DNA of 45,928 nt from CAJBVG01 sp943371235 (GTDB lineage Bacteria > Bacteroidota > Bacteroidia > Sphingobacteriales > Sphingobacteriaceae). The stretch is from contig CALRTZ010000024.1 in the NCBI GenBank assembly GCA_943371235.1, positions 1 to 45,928 of the forward strand, read 5' to 3'. Shown here one piece after another: positions 37,945 through 45,928 of the stretch (positions are counted from its first letter, which is position 1; each line of letters starts with the position of its first letter). Under the pieces are notes generated by a model. The model had not been told where the DNA came from. It was given only the letters and a program-made list of their open reading frames with translations, and ran no database searches. The position numbers and the translations under genes were made by a program.

Positions 37945-40204
37945 ATAATTGCATAACCGAATCAACCATTACCGTAGTGCTGTCAACCGCATTTGTATCT
38001 ACTCTAGGTGGTCGAGGTGAAGGGCAATAATAATCTTTCTCTATTTTAACCCAAGCCTTTGGCAATGGGCCCAATGTAATTCCCGACTTAGGGTCTTTGT
38101 ACAATCGCTCCATAAACTTACCATATATAGGCAGGGCAGTTTTAGAACCTTCGCCATAGTCGGATGTTCTGAAATGTATACTACGTTCATCGGCACCCAC
38201 CCAAACACCAGTTACCAAATCTTTAGAGATGCCCATGTACCAACCATCAGAGTGGTTAGAGGTAGTTCCAGTTTTACCGCCAATTTCATTTCCTTTTCTC
38301 CACAAATCAAATTCCCACAAAGCTTGTGAAGTACCACCAGGTTCTTCCATTCCGCCTTTAAACATGTATAACATTAACCAAGCGGTTTCTTCAGATAATA
38401 CTCTCTCTTGTATGGCTTCAAACTCTTTAATCACTTTACCATCATGGTCGCAAATTTTGGTAACCAATAAAGGTTCCGTTTTTACTCCTTTGTTCAACAC
38501 AGTTCCGTAGGCACGCACCATTTCATATATAGTTACATCATTAGAACCCAAGCCAACAGATGGAACCGATTTCAGAGGACTTTCTATTCCCATTTTTTTT
38601 GCATACTTCACTACATTGTCCCAACCCACTGCCTCAGTTAATTGTGCCGTAATAGAGTTACAAGATTTACCCATGGCCCAACGCAGCGACATTTCTCTGC
38701 CTGTAAATACCCAATCAGAATTTTTAGGCGACCAGGTTTTGATTTCACCATCTTCTTTGTAAGTTATAGTTACTGCTTGGTCTATCATTTTATCGCATGG
38801 CGAATAACCATTATCTAGAGCAGTTAAATACACAAAAGGTTTAAAGGTAGAACCTGCCTGGCGTTTTGCTTGCATTACATGGTCGTATTTAAAATATTCG
38901 TGGTTTATACCACCCACGTATGCTTTTACGTGACCAGTTACAGGGTCGAAACTCATTAATCCCGATTGTAATATTTTAGCATAATAGGCCAGAGAATCAT
39001 AGGTAGAAAAAGTGGTGTCTTTTTCACCCTTCCAAGTAAACACACGCATTCGGTGTTTTTTATTTAAGGCTACATTTATCGAGTCGGTATTGCCATCGTA
39101 AATTTTTTCTAACTTTTTGTAGAGTGACAAACGTTTGGCTAATGTTTCTAAAAAATTCGGAATTTCTACTCCATTTTCATCTCTCCAAGGAACATCGCTT
39201 TGCCAATGGTTTTGAAATCTTTTTTGCAAGGTTTTCATCCATTCTTTCATTGCTTCTTCAGCATGTTTTTGGATGATAGGGTCGATGCTGGTGTAAATTT
39301 TTAAGCCATCGGCATACAAATCAACATCATTGTCTTCACACCATTCTTTTAAGTAATTGGCTACAGCTGTACGTATATAAGAGTCTTTACTTAAGTCTTC
39401 ATCGTCTTCTGTAATTATTAAACGCAATTCTTTTTTTATTAACCGATTGTATTCTTTTTTAGTGATGAAGCCAGATTTATACATTTGTGAAAGCACTACA
39501 TTACGTCTCTCTTTTGCTTTCTCGGGATTGTTTATGGGGTTAAAAGTGGAAGTTGCTTTTAACATACCTATGAGCAGTGCCGCTTCTTCATCTTTTAATT
39601 TATCAGGGTTTTTACTGAAATATTTGGTAGAGGCAACTTTAATTCCGAAGGTGTTGTTGCCGAAACCAACAGTGTTTAGGTACATCTCTAAAATTTCACG
39701 CTTGGTATATAACAATTCCAATTTCAGTGCGGTAAGCCATTCTTTAGTTTTATAAATGGCCGTACTTAATCCTGGTACAAAACGTATCAAGCCTTGAGAG
39801 CTTTTACTCCTAGTACGGTATAAGTTTTTAGCTAATTGCTGAGTAATGGTACTTGCCCCACGTTTATCTCCGGTTGCGGTAGAGTATACACTAGAAAGCA
39901 GAGATTGGAAATCAATGCCATGGTGTTTATAAAAGCGAACATCTTCTGTAGCTACTAATGCATCAATTAAATTCTGAGGAATTTCTTCATACTTAATAGG
40001 TGAACGGTTTTCACGGTAATACCTACCAAGTAAACTTCCGTCACTTGCATATACCTCCGAAGCTACTGTGTAAGAAGGGTTTTTTAATTCAACGATGCTC
40101 GGTGAATAACCAAATAACCATAAAAAATTTATTTCGATTAATAAAAAGTAAATCGCAACAACTCTACAAACAAGGTATAATAATCGTATCCATGCTTTAT
40201 CCAT
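37943..40204 (-). CDS. Class A penicillin-binding protein (PBP1A type)
   Basis: A 753-residue bifunctional peptidoglycan synthase anchored by one N-terminal helix (about residues 8-30). The GT51 glycosyltransferase domain shows ATEDVRFYKHHGIDFQSL with the catalytic Glu, GASTITQQLAKNLY and KEWLTALKLE. The transpeptidase domain has the nucleophile motif STFKPF, the second motif SCN in GKSCNSITAQL, and KTGTTSNHSDGWY. The domain order and length fit PBP1A/PonA. The C-terminus is a short Pro- and Asp-rich tail. A TATATTTG box sits four bases before its ATG. Confidence 0.93.
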   Translation of the reverse strand: MDKAWIRLLYLVCRVVAIYFLLIEINFLWLFGYSPSIVELKNPSYTVASEVYASDGSLLGRYYRENRSPIKYEEIPQNLIDALVATEDVRFYKHHGIDFQSLLSSVYSTATGDKRGASTITQQLAKNLYRTRSKSSQGLIRFVPGLSTAIYKTKEWLTALKLELLYTKREILEMYLNTVGFGNNTFGIKVASTKYFSKNPDKLKDEEAALLIGMLKATSTFNPINNPEKAKERRNVVLSQMYKSGFITKKEYNRLIKKELRLIITEDDEDLSKDSYIRTAVANYLKEWCEDNDVDLYADGLKIYTSIDPIIQKHAEEAMKEWMKTLQKRFQNHWQSDVPWRDENGVEIPNFLETLAKRLSLYKKLEKIYDGNTDSINVALNKKHRMRVFTWKGEKDTTFSTYDSLAYYAKILQSGLMSFDPVTGHVKAYVGGINHEYFKYDHVMQAKRQAGSTFKPFVYLTALDNGYSPCDKMIDQAVTITYKEDGEIKTWSPKNSDWVFTGREMSLRWAMGKSCNSITAQLTEAVGWDNVVKYAKKMGIESPLKSVPSVGLGSNDVTIYEMVRAYGTVLNKGVKTEPLLVTKICDHDGKVIKEFEAIQERVLSEETAWLMLYMFKGGMEEPGGTSQALWEFDLWRKGNEIGGKTGTTSNHSDGWYMGISKDLVTGVWVGADERSIHFRTSDYGEGSKTALPIYGKFMERLYKDPKSGITLGPLPKAWVKIEKDYYCPSPRPPRVDTNAVDSTTVMVDSVMQL

Positions 40205-40208
40205 ACTG

Positions 40209-40216
40209 CAAATATA
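40209..40216 (-). promoter_or_regulatory. TAnnTTTG -7 box for the penicillin-binding protein gene
   Basis: On the minus strand this reads TATATTTG and then CAGT before the ATG at 40204, so transcription would begin at or within a base or two of the start codon. A TTA 18 bases upstream is the best -33 candidate. Confidence 0.45.
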
Positions 40217-40233
40217 TTAAATGCAAGGAATGC

Positions 40234-40668
40234 TTAACCCTGAAATTCAACTTTTCGGTGAGAACCATCACAAAAAGGTTTATTAGCTGACGCACCACAC
40301 CTGCATAAAAAGAATTTACCAGTTTTATAACTTTCGTTTCCTTCTTTGTCAATTATTACACATTCCCCGTTAAATTCTATAGGTCCGTTTGCCAGCAACT
40401 TAAGTTTTACGGCATCGTCAGACATAGTTTCTTCAGCCTTAATCGTGTCATTAGTACTTACATTGTTAGCATAATATCCCAATGCTTTAGAGGGGCAATT
40501 ATCAATCGCTGCTTTAATACTTTCTGTATCTCCACCTTCTAAAGTAATCCAAGGGCGTTTACGCGGATCGAACACTTTAGTTAAATTGCTAAAACATTGG
40601 CGAGAGTGAATGCACTTTTCGGGTTCCCAAGTTACTGTAATCTCGTTATTTGTGTATTTCTTCATCAT
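40234..40668 (-). CDS. Ferredoxin-like (YjdI) plus CDGSH iron-sulfur protein
   Basis: A 144-residue two-domain protein. Residues 8-68 resemble the divergent 4Fe-4S mono-cluster domain (Fer4_19/YjdI): WEPEKCIHSRQCFSNL and IDNCPSKALGYY supply the cysteines. Residues 90-142 are a CDGSH domain with the 2Fe-2S motif FLCRCGASANKPFCDGSH (three Cys and one His). This fusion is seen in many bacteria; proposed roles are electron transfer or cluster storage. It is monocistronic, 29 bases upstream of the penicillin-binding protein gene and divergent to the kinase gene. The start could also be the second Met. Confidence 0.88.
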   Translation of the reverse strand: MMKKYTNNEITVTWEPEKCIHSRQCFSNLTKVFDPRKRPWITLEGGDTESIKAAIDNCPSKALGYYANNVSTNDTIKAEETMSDDAVKLKLLANGPIEFNGECVIIDKEGNESYKTGKFFLCRCGASANKPFCDGSHRKVEFQG

Positions 40669-40731
40669 ACGTGTCGAATAATTTTACAACTAATTTAATA
40701 AATAAATCGTAGATATGTAATATTTCAAATC

Positions 40732-42483
40732 ATGAAAAGAATAGTTAGAAACATGTTAATTGGTTTTGTGGCGGTAAGTATATTGCTTACTACTATTGCA
40801 ACTCTTACTTATATTAACATGAGTGATTTGGTAAATAGAGAAAATGCTAATACCAAATCACTGAAAATTCTTAGAACAATAGAAGAAATAAAATTCAATA
40901 CTTTAGGGATCGAAACGGGTATGAGGGGATATTTAATTGTAGGCGACACTTCTTATCTACAGCCCTATGTAAACGGTAAAAATGAATTAACAACGAATAC
41001 AAATTTATTAATTAACTACAACGAAGGTTTTATTGACCAACAAAATGAGGCAAAAGAACTTAAAGTGTATACAGATTTATTAGTGAGTGTAGCCGAAGAG
41101 TTGGTAAAAGACGAGTTTAATAATAACACAGATACCTTAAAACGCATTAAAATGCTGTATCAAACGAAACGATACATGGATGGTATTCGAAAAATTAGTA
41201 ATGATATTGAACATAAAGAACGCCAAATATTATACAAAACAAATATCGAAAATATTGAAAAGGCACTTCTTACAAAATATGGATATTTTGCAACAGCTAT
41301 ATTAGCAACCATTATTTTAATTATTGTTTTTTTTATCATCAGAAATGAATTGCATAAACGAAAAATAGCAGAAAATAAGTTAGTAGAATCATCAAACAGA
41401 ATTTATGATTTGTATAACAATGCGCCTTGTGGTTACCATTCCGTTGGGAATGATAATATCATCATTGCGATGAATGAAATAGAGCTTAAATGGCTAGGAT
41501 ATACTAGAGAAGAGGTGATTGGTACAAAAAGTATTTTTGATATAGTACATGAAAAAGATCATTATAAGCTGAACGATTTTATTGACAATGTAAATGTTAA
41601 TCGTGTACAATTTCTAAAAGATTTAGAGTTATGTTATATACGAAAAGATGGAACTTTTTTAGATGTAATGCTTAATAGTACAGTAAATTACGACAAAGCT
41701 GGCAATAGTGTAAGCACAAGAACAGCTGTATTAGACATTACTGAACTAAAAAAATCACAAGAAAAAATTAAACTATTAAACGAAGAATTAGAGCGAAATA
41801 ATAATCAATTAATTACTGCAAATGCTGAGTTGGAATCTTTTTCATATTCTGTATCACACGATTTGAGAGCACCTTTAAGAGCGATTGATGGTTATTGTAG
41901 AATTATTATAGAAGATTATTATGACTCATTAGATATAGAGGCAAGAAGAGTTTTCAATGTAATTTTATCTAACTCTAAACGAATGGGAGTGTTAATCGAC
42001 GATTTGTTAGATTTTTCAAGGTTAGGTAGAAAAGAAACCAATGAGGTGTGGGTAGATCATAATAAGCTGTTAGATGAAATTTTGACAGAAATTAACATCC
42101 CTGTAAATTATTCAATTAAAATAGATGTATTAGAAAATTCGCAAGCCGATAGAGTGTTAATGAAGCAAGTATGGTATAACTATTTATCTAATTCTTTAAA
42201 ATATACTTCTAAAATAACGAAACCTTTTATACATATATCTTCGTATAAAGAAAACAATGAATTAATTTATTGTATTGAGGATAACGGAGTAGGGTTTGAC
42301 GAAGCATACAAACACAAGTTATTTAATGTGTTTCAACGATTACATCATAATGATGAGTACGAAGGTACAGGTGTTGGCTTGGCTATTGTATTTAAGATAA
42401 TTAGCAAACATAATGGACGTGTTTGGGCAGAGTCTAAGCCTTTAGAACAAACAAAGTTTTACTTTTCAATTCCAATTCAGTAA
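40732..42483 (+). CDS. CHASE3-PAS sensor histidine kinase
   Basis: A 583-residue membrane sensor kinase. TM1 is about residues 8-28, followed by an extracytoplasmic CHASE3-like domain (IKFNTLGIETGMRGYLIVGD) and TM2 near 180-202. A PAS domain follows near 215-335 (NAPCGYHSV, YTREEVIGTKSIFDIV), then a coiled segment. HisKA has H376 in VSHDLRAPLRAIDGYC, and the HATPase domain has NYLSNSLKY, EDNGVGFDE and GTGVGLAIV. The kinase core resembles bacteriophytochrome-type kinases that signal to stand-alone Rcp1-like receivers, which fits the next gene 27 bases on. The stimulus is unknown. Confidence 0.9.
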   Translation: MKRIVRNMLIGFVAVSILLTTIATLTYINMSDLVNRENANTKSLKILRTIEEIKFNTLGIETGMRGYLIVGDTSYLQPYVNGKNELTTNTNLLINYNEGFIDQQNEAKELKVYTDLLVSVAEELVKDEFNNNTDTLKRIKMLYQTKRYMDGIRKISNDIEHKERQILYKTNIENIEKALLTKYGYFATAILATIILIIVFFIIRNELHKRKIAENKLVESSNRIYDLYNNAPCGYHSVGNDNIIIAMNEIELKWLGYTREEVIGTKSIFDIVHEKDHYKLNDFIDNVNVNRVQFLKDLELCYIRKDGTFLDVMLNSTVNYDKAGNSVSTRTAVLDITELKKSQEKIKLLNEELERNNNQLITANAELESFSYSVSHDLRAPLRAIDGYCRIIIEDYYDSLDIEARRVFNVILSNSKRMGVLIDDLLDFSRLGRKETNEVWVDHNKLLDEILTEINIPVNYSIKIDVLENSQADRVLMKQVWYNYLSNSLKYTSKITKPFIHISSYKENNELIYCIEDNGVGFDEAYKHKLFNVFQRLHHNDEYEGTGVGLAIVFKIISKHNGRVWAESKPLEQTKFYFSIPIQ

Positions 42484-42510
42484 CTTCAAGAATATAATAG
42501 TAGAGCAAGT

Positions 42511-42948
42511 ATGGACTATGTTGAAATTCTATTAGTGGAAGATAACTTAAATGACGCTGAATTAACCATTCGGGCTTTAAAGAAAAACAATTTAGCAAAT
42601 AATTTATTTCATTTAAAAGACGGTGCAGAAGCATTGAATTTTATTTATTGCAAGGCAGAATATGCCCATAGAAACAGTAAGTCTAAACCAAAACTTATAT
42701 TATTGGATTTGAAAATGCCAAAAATAGATGGCATGGAAGTATTAAAAATACTTAAATCGGATATTGAAACAAAACACATACCGATTGTAATATTAACATC
42801 TTCTAAAGAAGAAAAAGATTTAATTCAGAGTTATGAACTAGGGGTAAATAGTTTTATACAAAAACCTGTTGAGTTTGATAAATTTTTAAAATCTATTGCA
42901 GACATAGGAATGTATTGGATGATACTAAATGAAAACATTAACGATTAA
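42511..42948 (+). CDS. Single-domain response regulator (Rcp1-like)
   Basis: A 145-residue receiver with no output domain. Acidic pair E10/D11, phospho-acceptor D66 (LLDLKMPKIDG), T96 and K118 (QKP) are all present. The longer alpha4 region (SKEEKDLIQSYELGVNSF) and length resemble Rcp1 of phytochrome pathways. Its stop and the next start overlap by one base (TAATG), so it is co-translated with the hybrid kinase. It is likely phosphorylated by the kinase just upstream. Confidence 0.9.
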   Translation: MDYVEILLVEDNLNDAELTIRALKKNNLANNLFHLKDGAEALNFIYCKAEYAHRNSKSKPKLILLDLKMPKIDGMEVLKILKSDIETKHIPIVILTSSKEEKDLIQSYELGVNSFIQKPVEFDKFLKSIADIGMYWMILNENIND

Positions 42949-44852
42949 TGCAACAACAAAAAACATATAACATTATTATTGTTGAAGACAACAATGCCGA
43001 TTATGAATTACTTACTCGAGCACTCAAGAAATATGAATTACCAGTTCATTATATTAGGGTGCAAAACGAAGTAGAGCTCCGTAATGCCATAAAAAACAAC
43101 AAAATTGATGTAGTTATATCCGACTTTATGTTGCCTAGTTTTACAGGCTTAGATGCACTTCGTGTGTTTAAAGAATATCAATTAAATATACCTTTTATAA
43201 CCCTAACAGGTACAGGTGCAGAAACAATTGCGGTAGACATGATGAAGGAAGGCTCTGATGATTATGTGTTGAAATCTCACATCGATAGGCTTTACCATAG
43301 TATACTAACACAAGAAAAAAAATACGAAAATTTACGTGAAAAAAATGAGCTAGATGTTGCCATTTTAAAAAGCGAAAAAGCGTATAGGTTATTAGCTGAA
43401 AATACAAACGACGTCATTTCATTACATAATTTATCAGGCGATTTTTTGTATGCTTCGCCAGCAATTTATGAATTATCTGGGTATACAGCAGAAGAAGTAT
43501 TAGGAAAAAAACTCATTAATTATTTTCATGAAGAAGATATTTCTAAAATGAGTGATCAATTAAATTCTATTATTAATTCTGATAAAAAAATTCGATTCGA
43601 ATATAGGTTTAGAAAGAAAAATGGAGATTACATTTGGATTGAAACCAGTGGCAAATTAATATATGACCAGGTTACTCAGGAGCCCACAGAAATTGTAGCC
43701 GTAACACGTGATGCAACAGAGCGAGTACTTAAAGATTTACAAATAAAAGAAAGTGAAGAGCAATACAGGTTAATTGCTGAAAACGCAACGGATATGATTA
43801 CCCGCCATGATATTTATGGTGTGTATAACTACATCTCCAACTCATCGTATACATTACTAGGGTACTCTCCCGAAGATATGATTGGTAAATCTGCCTATGA
43901 TTTTTTACACGTAGAAGATGCAGAGATTATTAGAGCTGGGTTAATGGATTTTGTAAGAAAAGGCTTAGGTGTGTATACCGCAAGTTATAGGTATAAAAAG
44001 AAAGACGGTAAATATGCATGGATAGAATCAACTAATAAATTAACCTTTAAAGAGGGAACAGATGACATTGAAGGTGTGATTTCTATTAGTAGAGACATTA
44101 GCGAGCGTAAAGCTTTTGAATTTAGGTTAGAAGAAAAAATAAAAGAATTAGATACTTTTATTTACAGATCATCGCATGATTTAAAAGGGCCATTAGCTTC
44201 TTTGCAAGGCCTACTAAACGTTGCTAAGTCTGAAATTAAAGATGCTAATACCATGCAGTACATAAATTTAATAGAACGTAGTGTACTGCACTTAGATACC
44301 ATTTTAATGGATCTATTAAACATCACTAAAATTACACAAGGCTCTTTAACTATTGTCGACATCAATTTAAAAGAAATTGTGACCAATATTATAAGTAGTT
44401 TCGAAAATTTACCAGAGCACCAGAATATTAAATGGACATTGGATTTTGATGAATGCCCAATGTTACAACTTGATAAATCATTAATAAATAATATTTTTCA
44501 GAACTTAATAATAAATGCAATAAAGTACCGCGATAAAGATAAGATTACCTCAATAATCAACATAAAAACAACCTGTTTGGAAAATCAATTAATTGTTGAA
44601 ATAGAAGACAATGGAGAGGGTATACCAGACAGTTTACAAAGAAATGTGTTTGATATGTTTTTTAGAGGCAATACCAAATCTACAGGCACAGGCTTAGGTT
44701 TGTACATCGTAAAAAATGCAGTCGAAAAATTAGGAGGTAAAATTCAATTAGAAAGTGAAGAGAAAAAAGGCTCTGTTTTTACAATTTATTTACCAGTAAA
44801 ATTTAATGTTGAACCACCAATTTCATTATTGGTTAAAAATACAATGTTATGA
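42948..44852 (+). CDS. Receiver-PAS-PAS histidine kinase
   Basis: A 634-residue cytoplasmic kinase with no membrane helix. The receiver occupies residues 5-125 with D59 (VISDFMLPSFTG), T87 and K109; the K is followed by Ser, not the usual Pro. PAS 1 lies near 145-260 (SGDFLYASPAIYELSGYTAEEV) and PAS 2 near 275-390 (NYISNSSYTLLGYSPEDMIG), each with a PAC tail. HisKA has H410 in RSSHDLKGPLASLQG; the HATPase shows NLIINAIKY, EDNGEGIPD and GTGLGLYIV. The receiver in front makes it a relay node that can take phosphate from another kinase. It overlaps the next gene by four bases. Confidence 0.9.
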   Translation: MQQQKTYNIIIVEDNNADYELLTRALKKYELPVHYIRVQNEVELRNAIKNNKIDVVISDFMLPSFTGLDALRVFKEYQLNIPFITLTGTGAETIAVDMMKEGSDDYVLKSHIDRLYHSILTQEKKYENLREKNELDVAILKSEKAYRLLAENTNDVISLHNLSGDFLYASPAIYELSGYTAEEVLGKKLINYFHEEDISKMSDQLNSIINSDKKIRFEYRFRKKNGDYIWIETSGKLIYDQVTQEPTEIVAVTRDATERVLKDLQIKESEEQYRLIAENATDMITRHDIYGVYNYISNSSYTLLGYSPEDMIGKSAYDFLHVEDAEIIRAGLMDFVRKGLGVYTASYRYKKKDGKYAWIESTNKLTFKEGTDDIEGVISISRDISERKAFEFRLEEKIKELDTFIYRSSHDLKGPLASLQGLLNVAKSEIKDANTMQYINLIERSVLHLDTILMDLLNITKITQGSLTIVDINLKEIVTNIISSFENLPEHQNIKWTLDFDECPMLQLDKSLINNIFQNLIINAIKYRDKDKITSIINIKTTCLENQLIVEIEDNGEGIPDSLQRNVFDMFFRGNTKSTGTGLGLYIVKNAVEKLGGKIQLESEEKKGSVFTIYLPVKFNVEPPISLLVKNTML

Positions 44853-45247
44853 GCCTACATAAATACAAATGCATAATGTTGATTGATGATAGTGAGATTG
44901 ACAACATGGTGAATTCTCACATCTTATCAAAAAATAACATTGCCGAACACATTGTTGTACATAGCTCTGCAACTGATGCGCTTGAATATTTGAAAAATAA
45001 TATAAATAGTGATGATGAGTATATGATTCCACAAGTAATACTGTTGGATATAAATATGCCCATTATGAATGGGTTTGGTTTCTTACTGGAATTTGAAAAT
45101 TTCCCTCAAAAATTAATAGATAGAATGCAAGTAATAATGTTAACTAGTTCTGTAGACCCTAATGACATAAGGCGCTCCAAAGAATTTACCACAGTTCGTT
45201 CTTTTATAAGTAAACCTCTTTCTTTAGAACATTTAAATTCTATTTAA
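44849..45247 (+). CDS. Single-domain response regulator
   Basis: A 132-residue receiver without output domain. It has D13/D14 as acidic pair, D67 as phospho-acceptor (LLDINMPIMNG), the Thr of VIMLTSS and the Lys of SKPLS. It resembles the short terminal receivers found at the end of Bacteroidota kinase operons. It starts within the stop of the hybrid kinase (ATGA) and ends one base before the start of the SRAP gene, so the whole cassette from 40732 on can be one transcript. Its target protein is not visible. Confidence 0.88.
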   Translation: MSLHKYKCIMLIDDSEIDNMVNSHILSKNNIAEHIVVHSSATDALEYLKNNINSDDEYMIPQVILLDINMPIMNGFGFLLEFENFPQKLIDRMQVIMLTSSVDPNDIRRSKEFTTVRSFISKPLSLEHLNSI

Positions 45248-45248
45248 C

Positions 45249-45928
45249 ATGTGTTCTGTAAAAGCACAAACCGAACTTAAGTTTAAAAATAGAAGAACAT
45301 CTAAAATTGTATCCAACACTTTGGAGCAAAGAATTATAAAAGACCAACAACCCTTTATTCCCAATGTAAATATATGGATAGGCATGCAAGCCTATGTTAT
45401 TACCGATAAGGAACCACAATATTACCAACAAATGGTTTTTGGTTTAACGCCTAATTGGGCACAAAAAAAAATGTATTTATTTAATGCTAGAGTAGAAGGG
45501 AAGTTCAACCCAGAAAACAATGTAAATTACAATGAAGAAATGGGCATTTTTGCAATGCCATCATTTAGAAATGCTATACAAAATAGAAGATGCATTATAC
45601 CTGTTGATTATTTTATTGAAGGACCCGAAAAAGAGAAATTAAGTAAACCGTTTCTAATAAGAAGGAAAGATAAAGAGGCTAGTATTTTAGCAGGTATTTG
45701 GGAGGAATGGACAGATAAAGGTACTGGTGAAATAATAAAAACGTACGCAATTTTAACTACAGCGGCATCGAATTTATTGCAAACTATACAACACCACAGA
45801 TCGCCTTTAATTTTAAATGATGAGGAGATTGATACTTGGTTAAATCCAAAGTCTAGCACTCAAGACATTCGAAAAATATTGTATCCACATGATTTTTCGA
45901 ACGCCGAAGCACTTGCCATAGATCCCAT
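45249..45928 (+). CDS. SRAP (YedK/HMCES-like) protein, cut by window end
   Basis: The frame is open from the ATG at 45249 to the right edge (226 residues seen), so the C-terminus is missing. The start MCSVKA puts Cys at residue 2, the residue that forms a covalent link with abasic DNA in SRAP proteins. Other family marks are FNARVE (N79, R81, E83), RCIIPVDYFIEG with E124 in the place of the catalytic Glu, GIWEEW, ILTTAAS, and HHRSPLIL with H182 matching the catalytic His. Role: shielding abasic sites in single-stranded DNA. It lies one base after the last receiver gene. Confidence 0.82.
   Translation, partial: MCSVKAQTELKFKNRRTSKIVSNTLEQRIIKDQQPFIPNVNIWIGMQAYVITDKEPQYYQQMVFGLTPNWAQKKMYLFNARVEGKFNPENNVNYNEEMGIFAMPSFRNAIQNRRCIIPVDYFIEGPEKEKLSKPFLIRRKDKEASILAGIWEEWTDKGTGEIIKTYAILTTAASNLLQTIQHHRSPLILNDEEIDTWLNPKSSTQDIRKILYPHDFSNAEALAIDP

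Noticed and set aside
43195..43407. Minus-strand frame of 70 codons inside the hybrid kinase
   Set aside because: Lies opposite the conserved receiver domain; no sign of coding.

Overview
This 45.9 kb window is a gene-dense, AT-rich piece of a Bacteroidota chromosome. The assignment rests on the fused SecDF, the long Lgt with its GRVGCQLSGDGDWG motif, the DUF5686, DUF2807 (head GIN) and DUF4905 families, the phoH-purC and STAS-rnz neighbourhoods, several TAnnTTTG promoter boxes, and a near absence of Shine-Dalgarno sequences. I cannot place it at genus level. There is no rRNA, tRNA, CRISPR array, insertion sequence or prophage that I can support. No gap between genes exceeds 300 bases; the largest is 13891-14139.

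Layout. 1-6422: the end of a DUF5686 outer-membrane protein, then mtaB (tRNA modification) and a tight lgt-GtrA-inositol phosphatase-MFS run. 6451-13890: a hotdog thioesterase, a patatin/barrel protein, a monooxygenase plus SAM hydrolase pair divergent from phoH, then purC-STAS-rnz. 14140-22066 (minus strand): secDF, udk, a LysM protein, a DUF4905 protein, a leucine-rich repeat protein and purB. 22151-26890: recQ overlapping a family 4 glycosyltransferase, a convergent family 2 glycosyltransferase, and a DUF2807 protein. 26919-30740: two small overlapping minus-strand genes (zinc ribbon and membrane protein), a UMF1-type MFS protein, a LutA-like protein and a TPR lipoprotein. 30745-34764: thrS-infC-rpmI-rplT and an alpha/beta hydrolase. 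34848-37879: a pair of exported M16 peptidase-family proteins. 37943-40668 (minus strand): a class A penicillin-binding protein and a CDGSH protein. 40732-45928: two histidine kinases and two single receiver proteins followed one base later by the start of an SRAP (YedK/HMCES-like) gene cut by the window end.

Most genes are housekeeping: translation, purine synthesis, envelope assembly and secretion. The less ordinary parts are (i) the four-gene signalling cassette with no DNA-binding output that runs into a DNA-protein-crosslink repair gene; (ii) the M16 pair, in which catalytic motifs are split between subunits and the active-type subunit carries an OmpA-like C-terminal domain; (iii) infC, which appears to start at ATA or ATT behind the only strong Shine-Dalgarno sequence I saw; and (iv) families of 7- and 8-base tandem repeats, palindromes and CACAAAG repeats in the short intergenic gaps, some overlapping stop codons.
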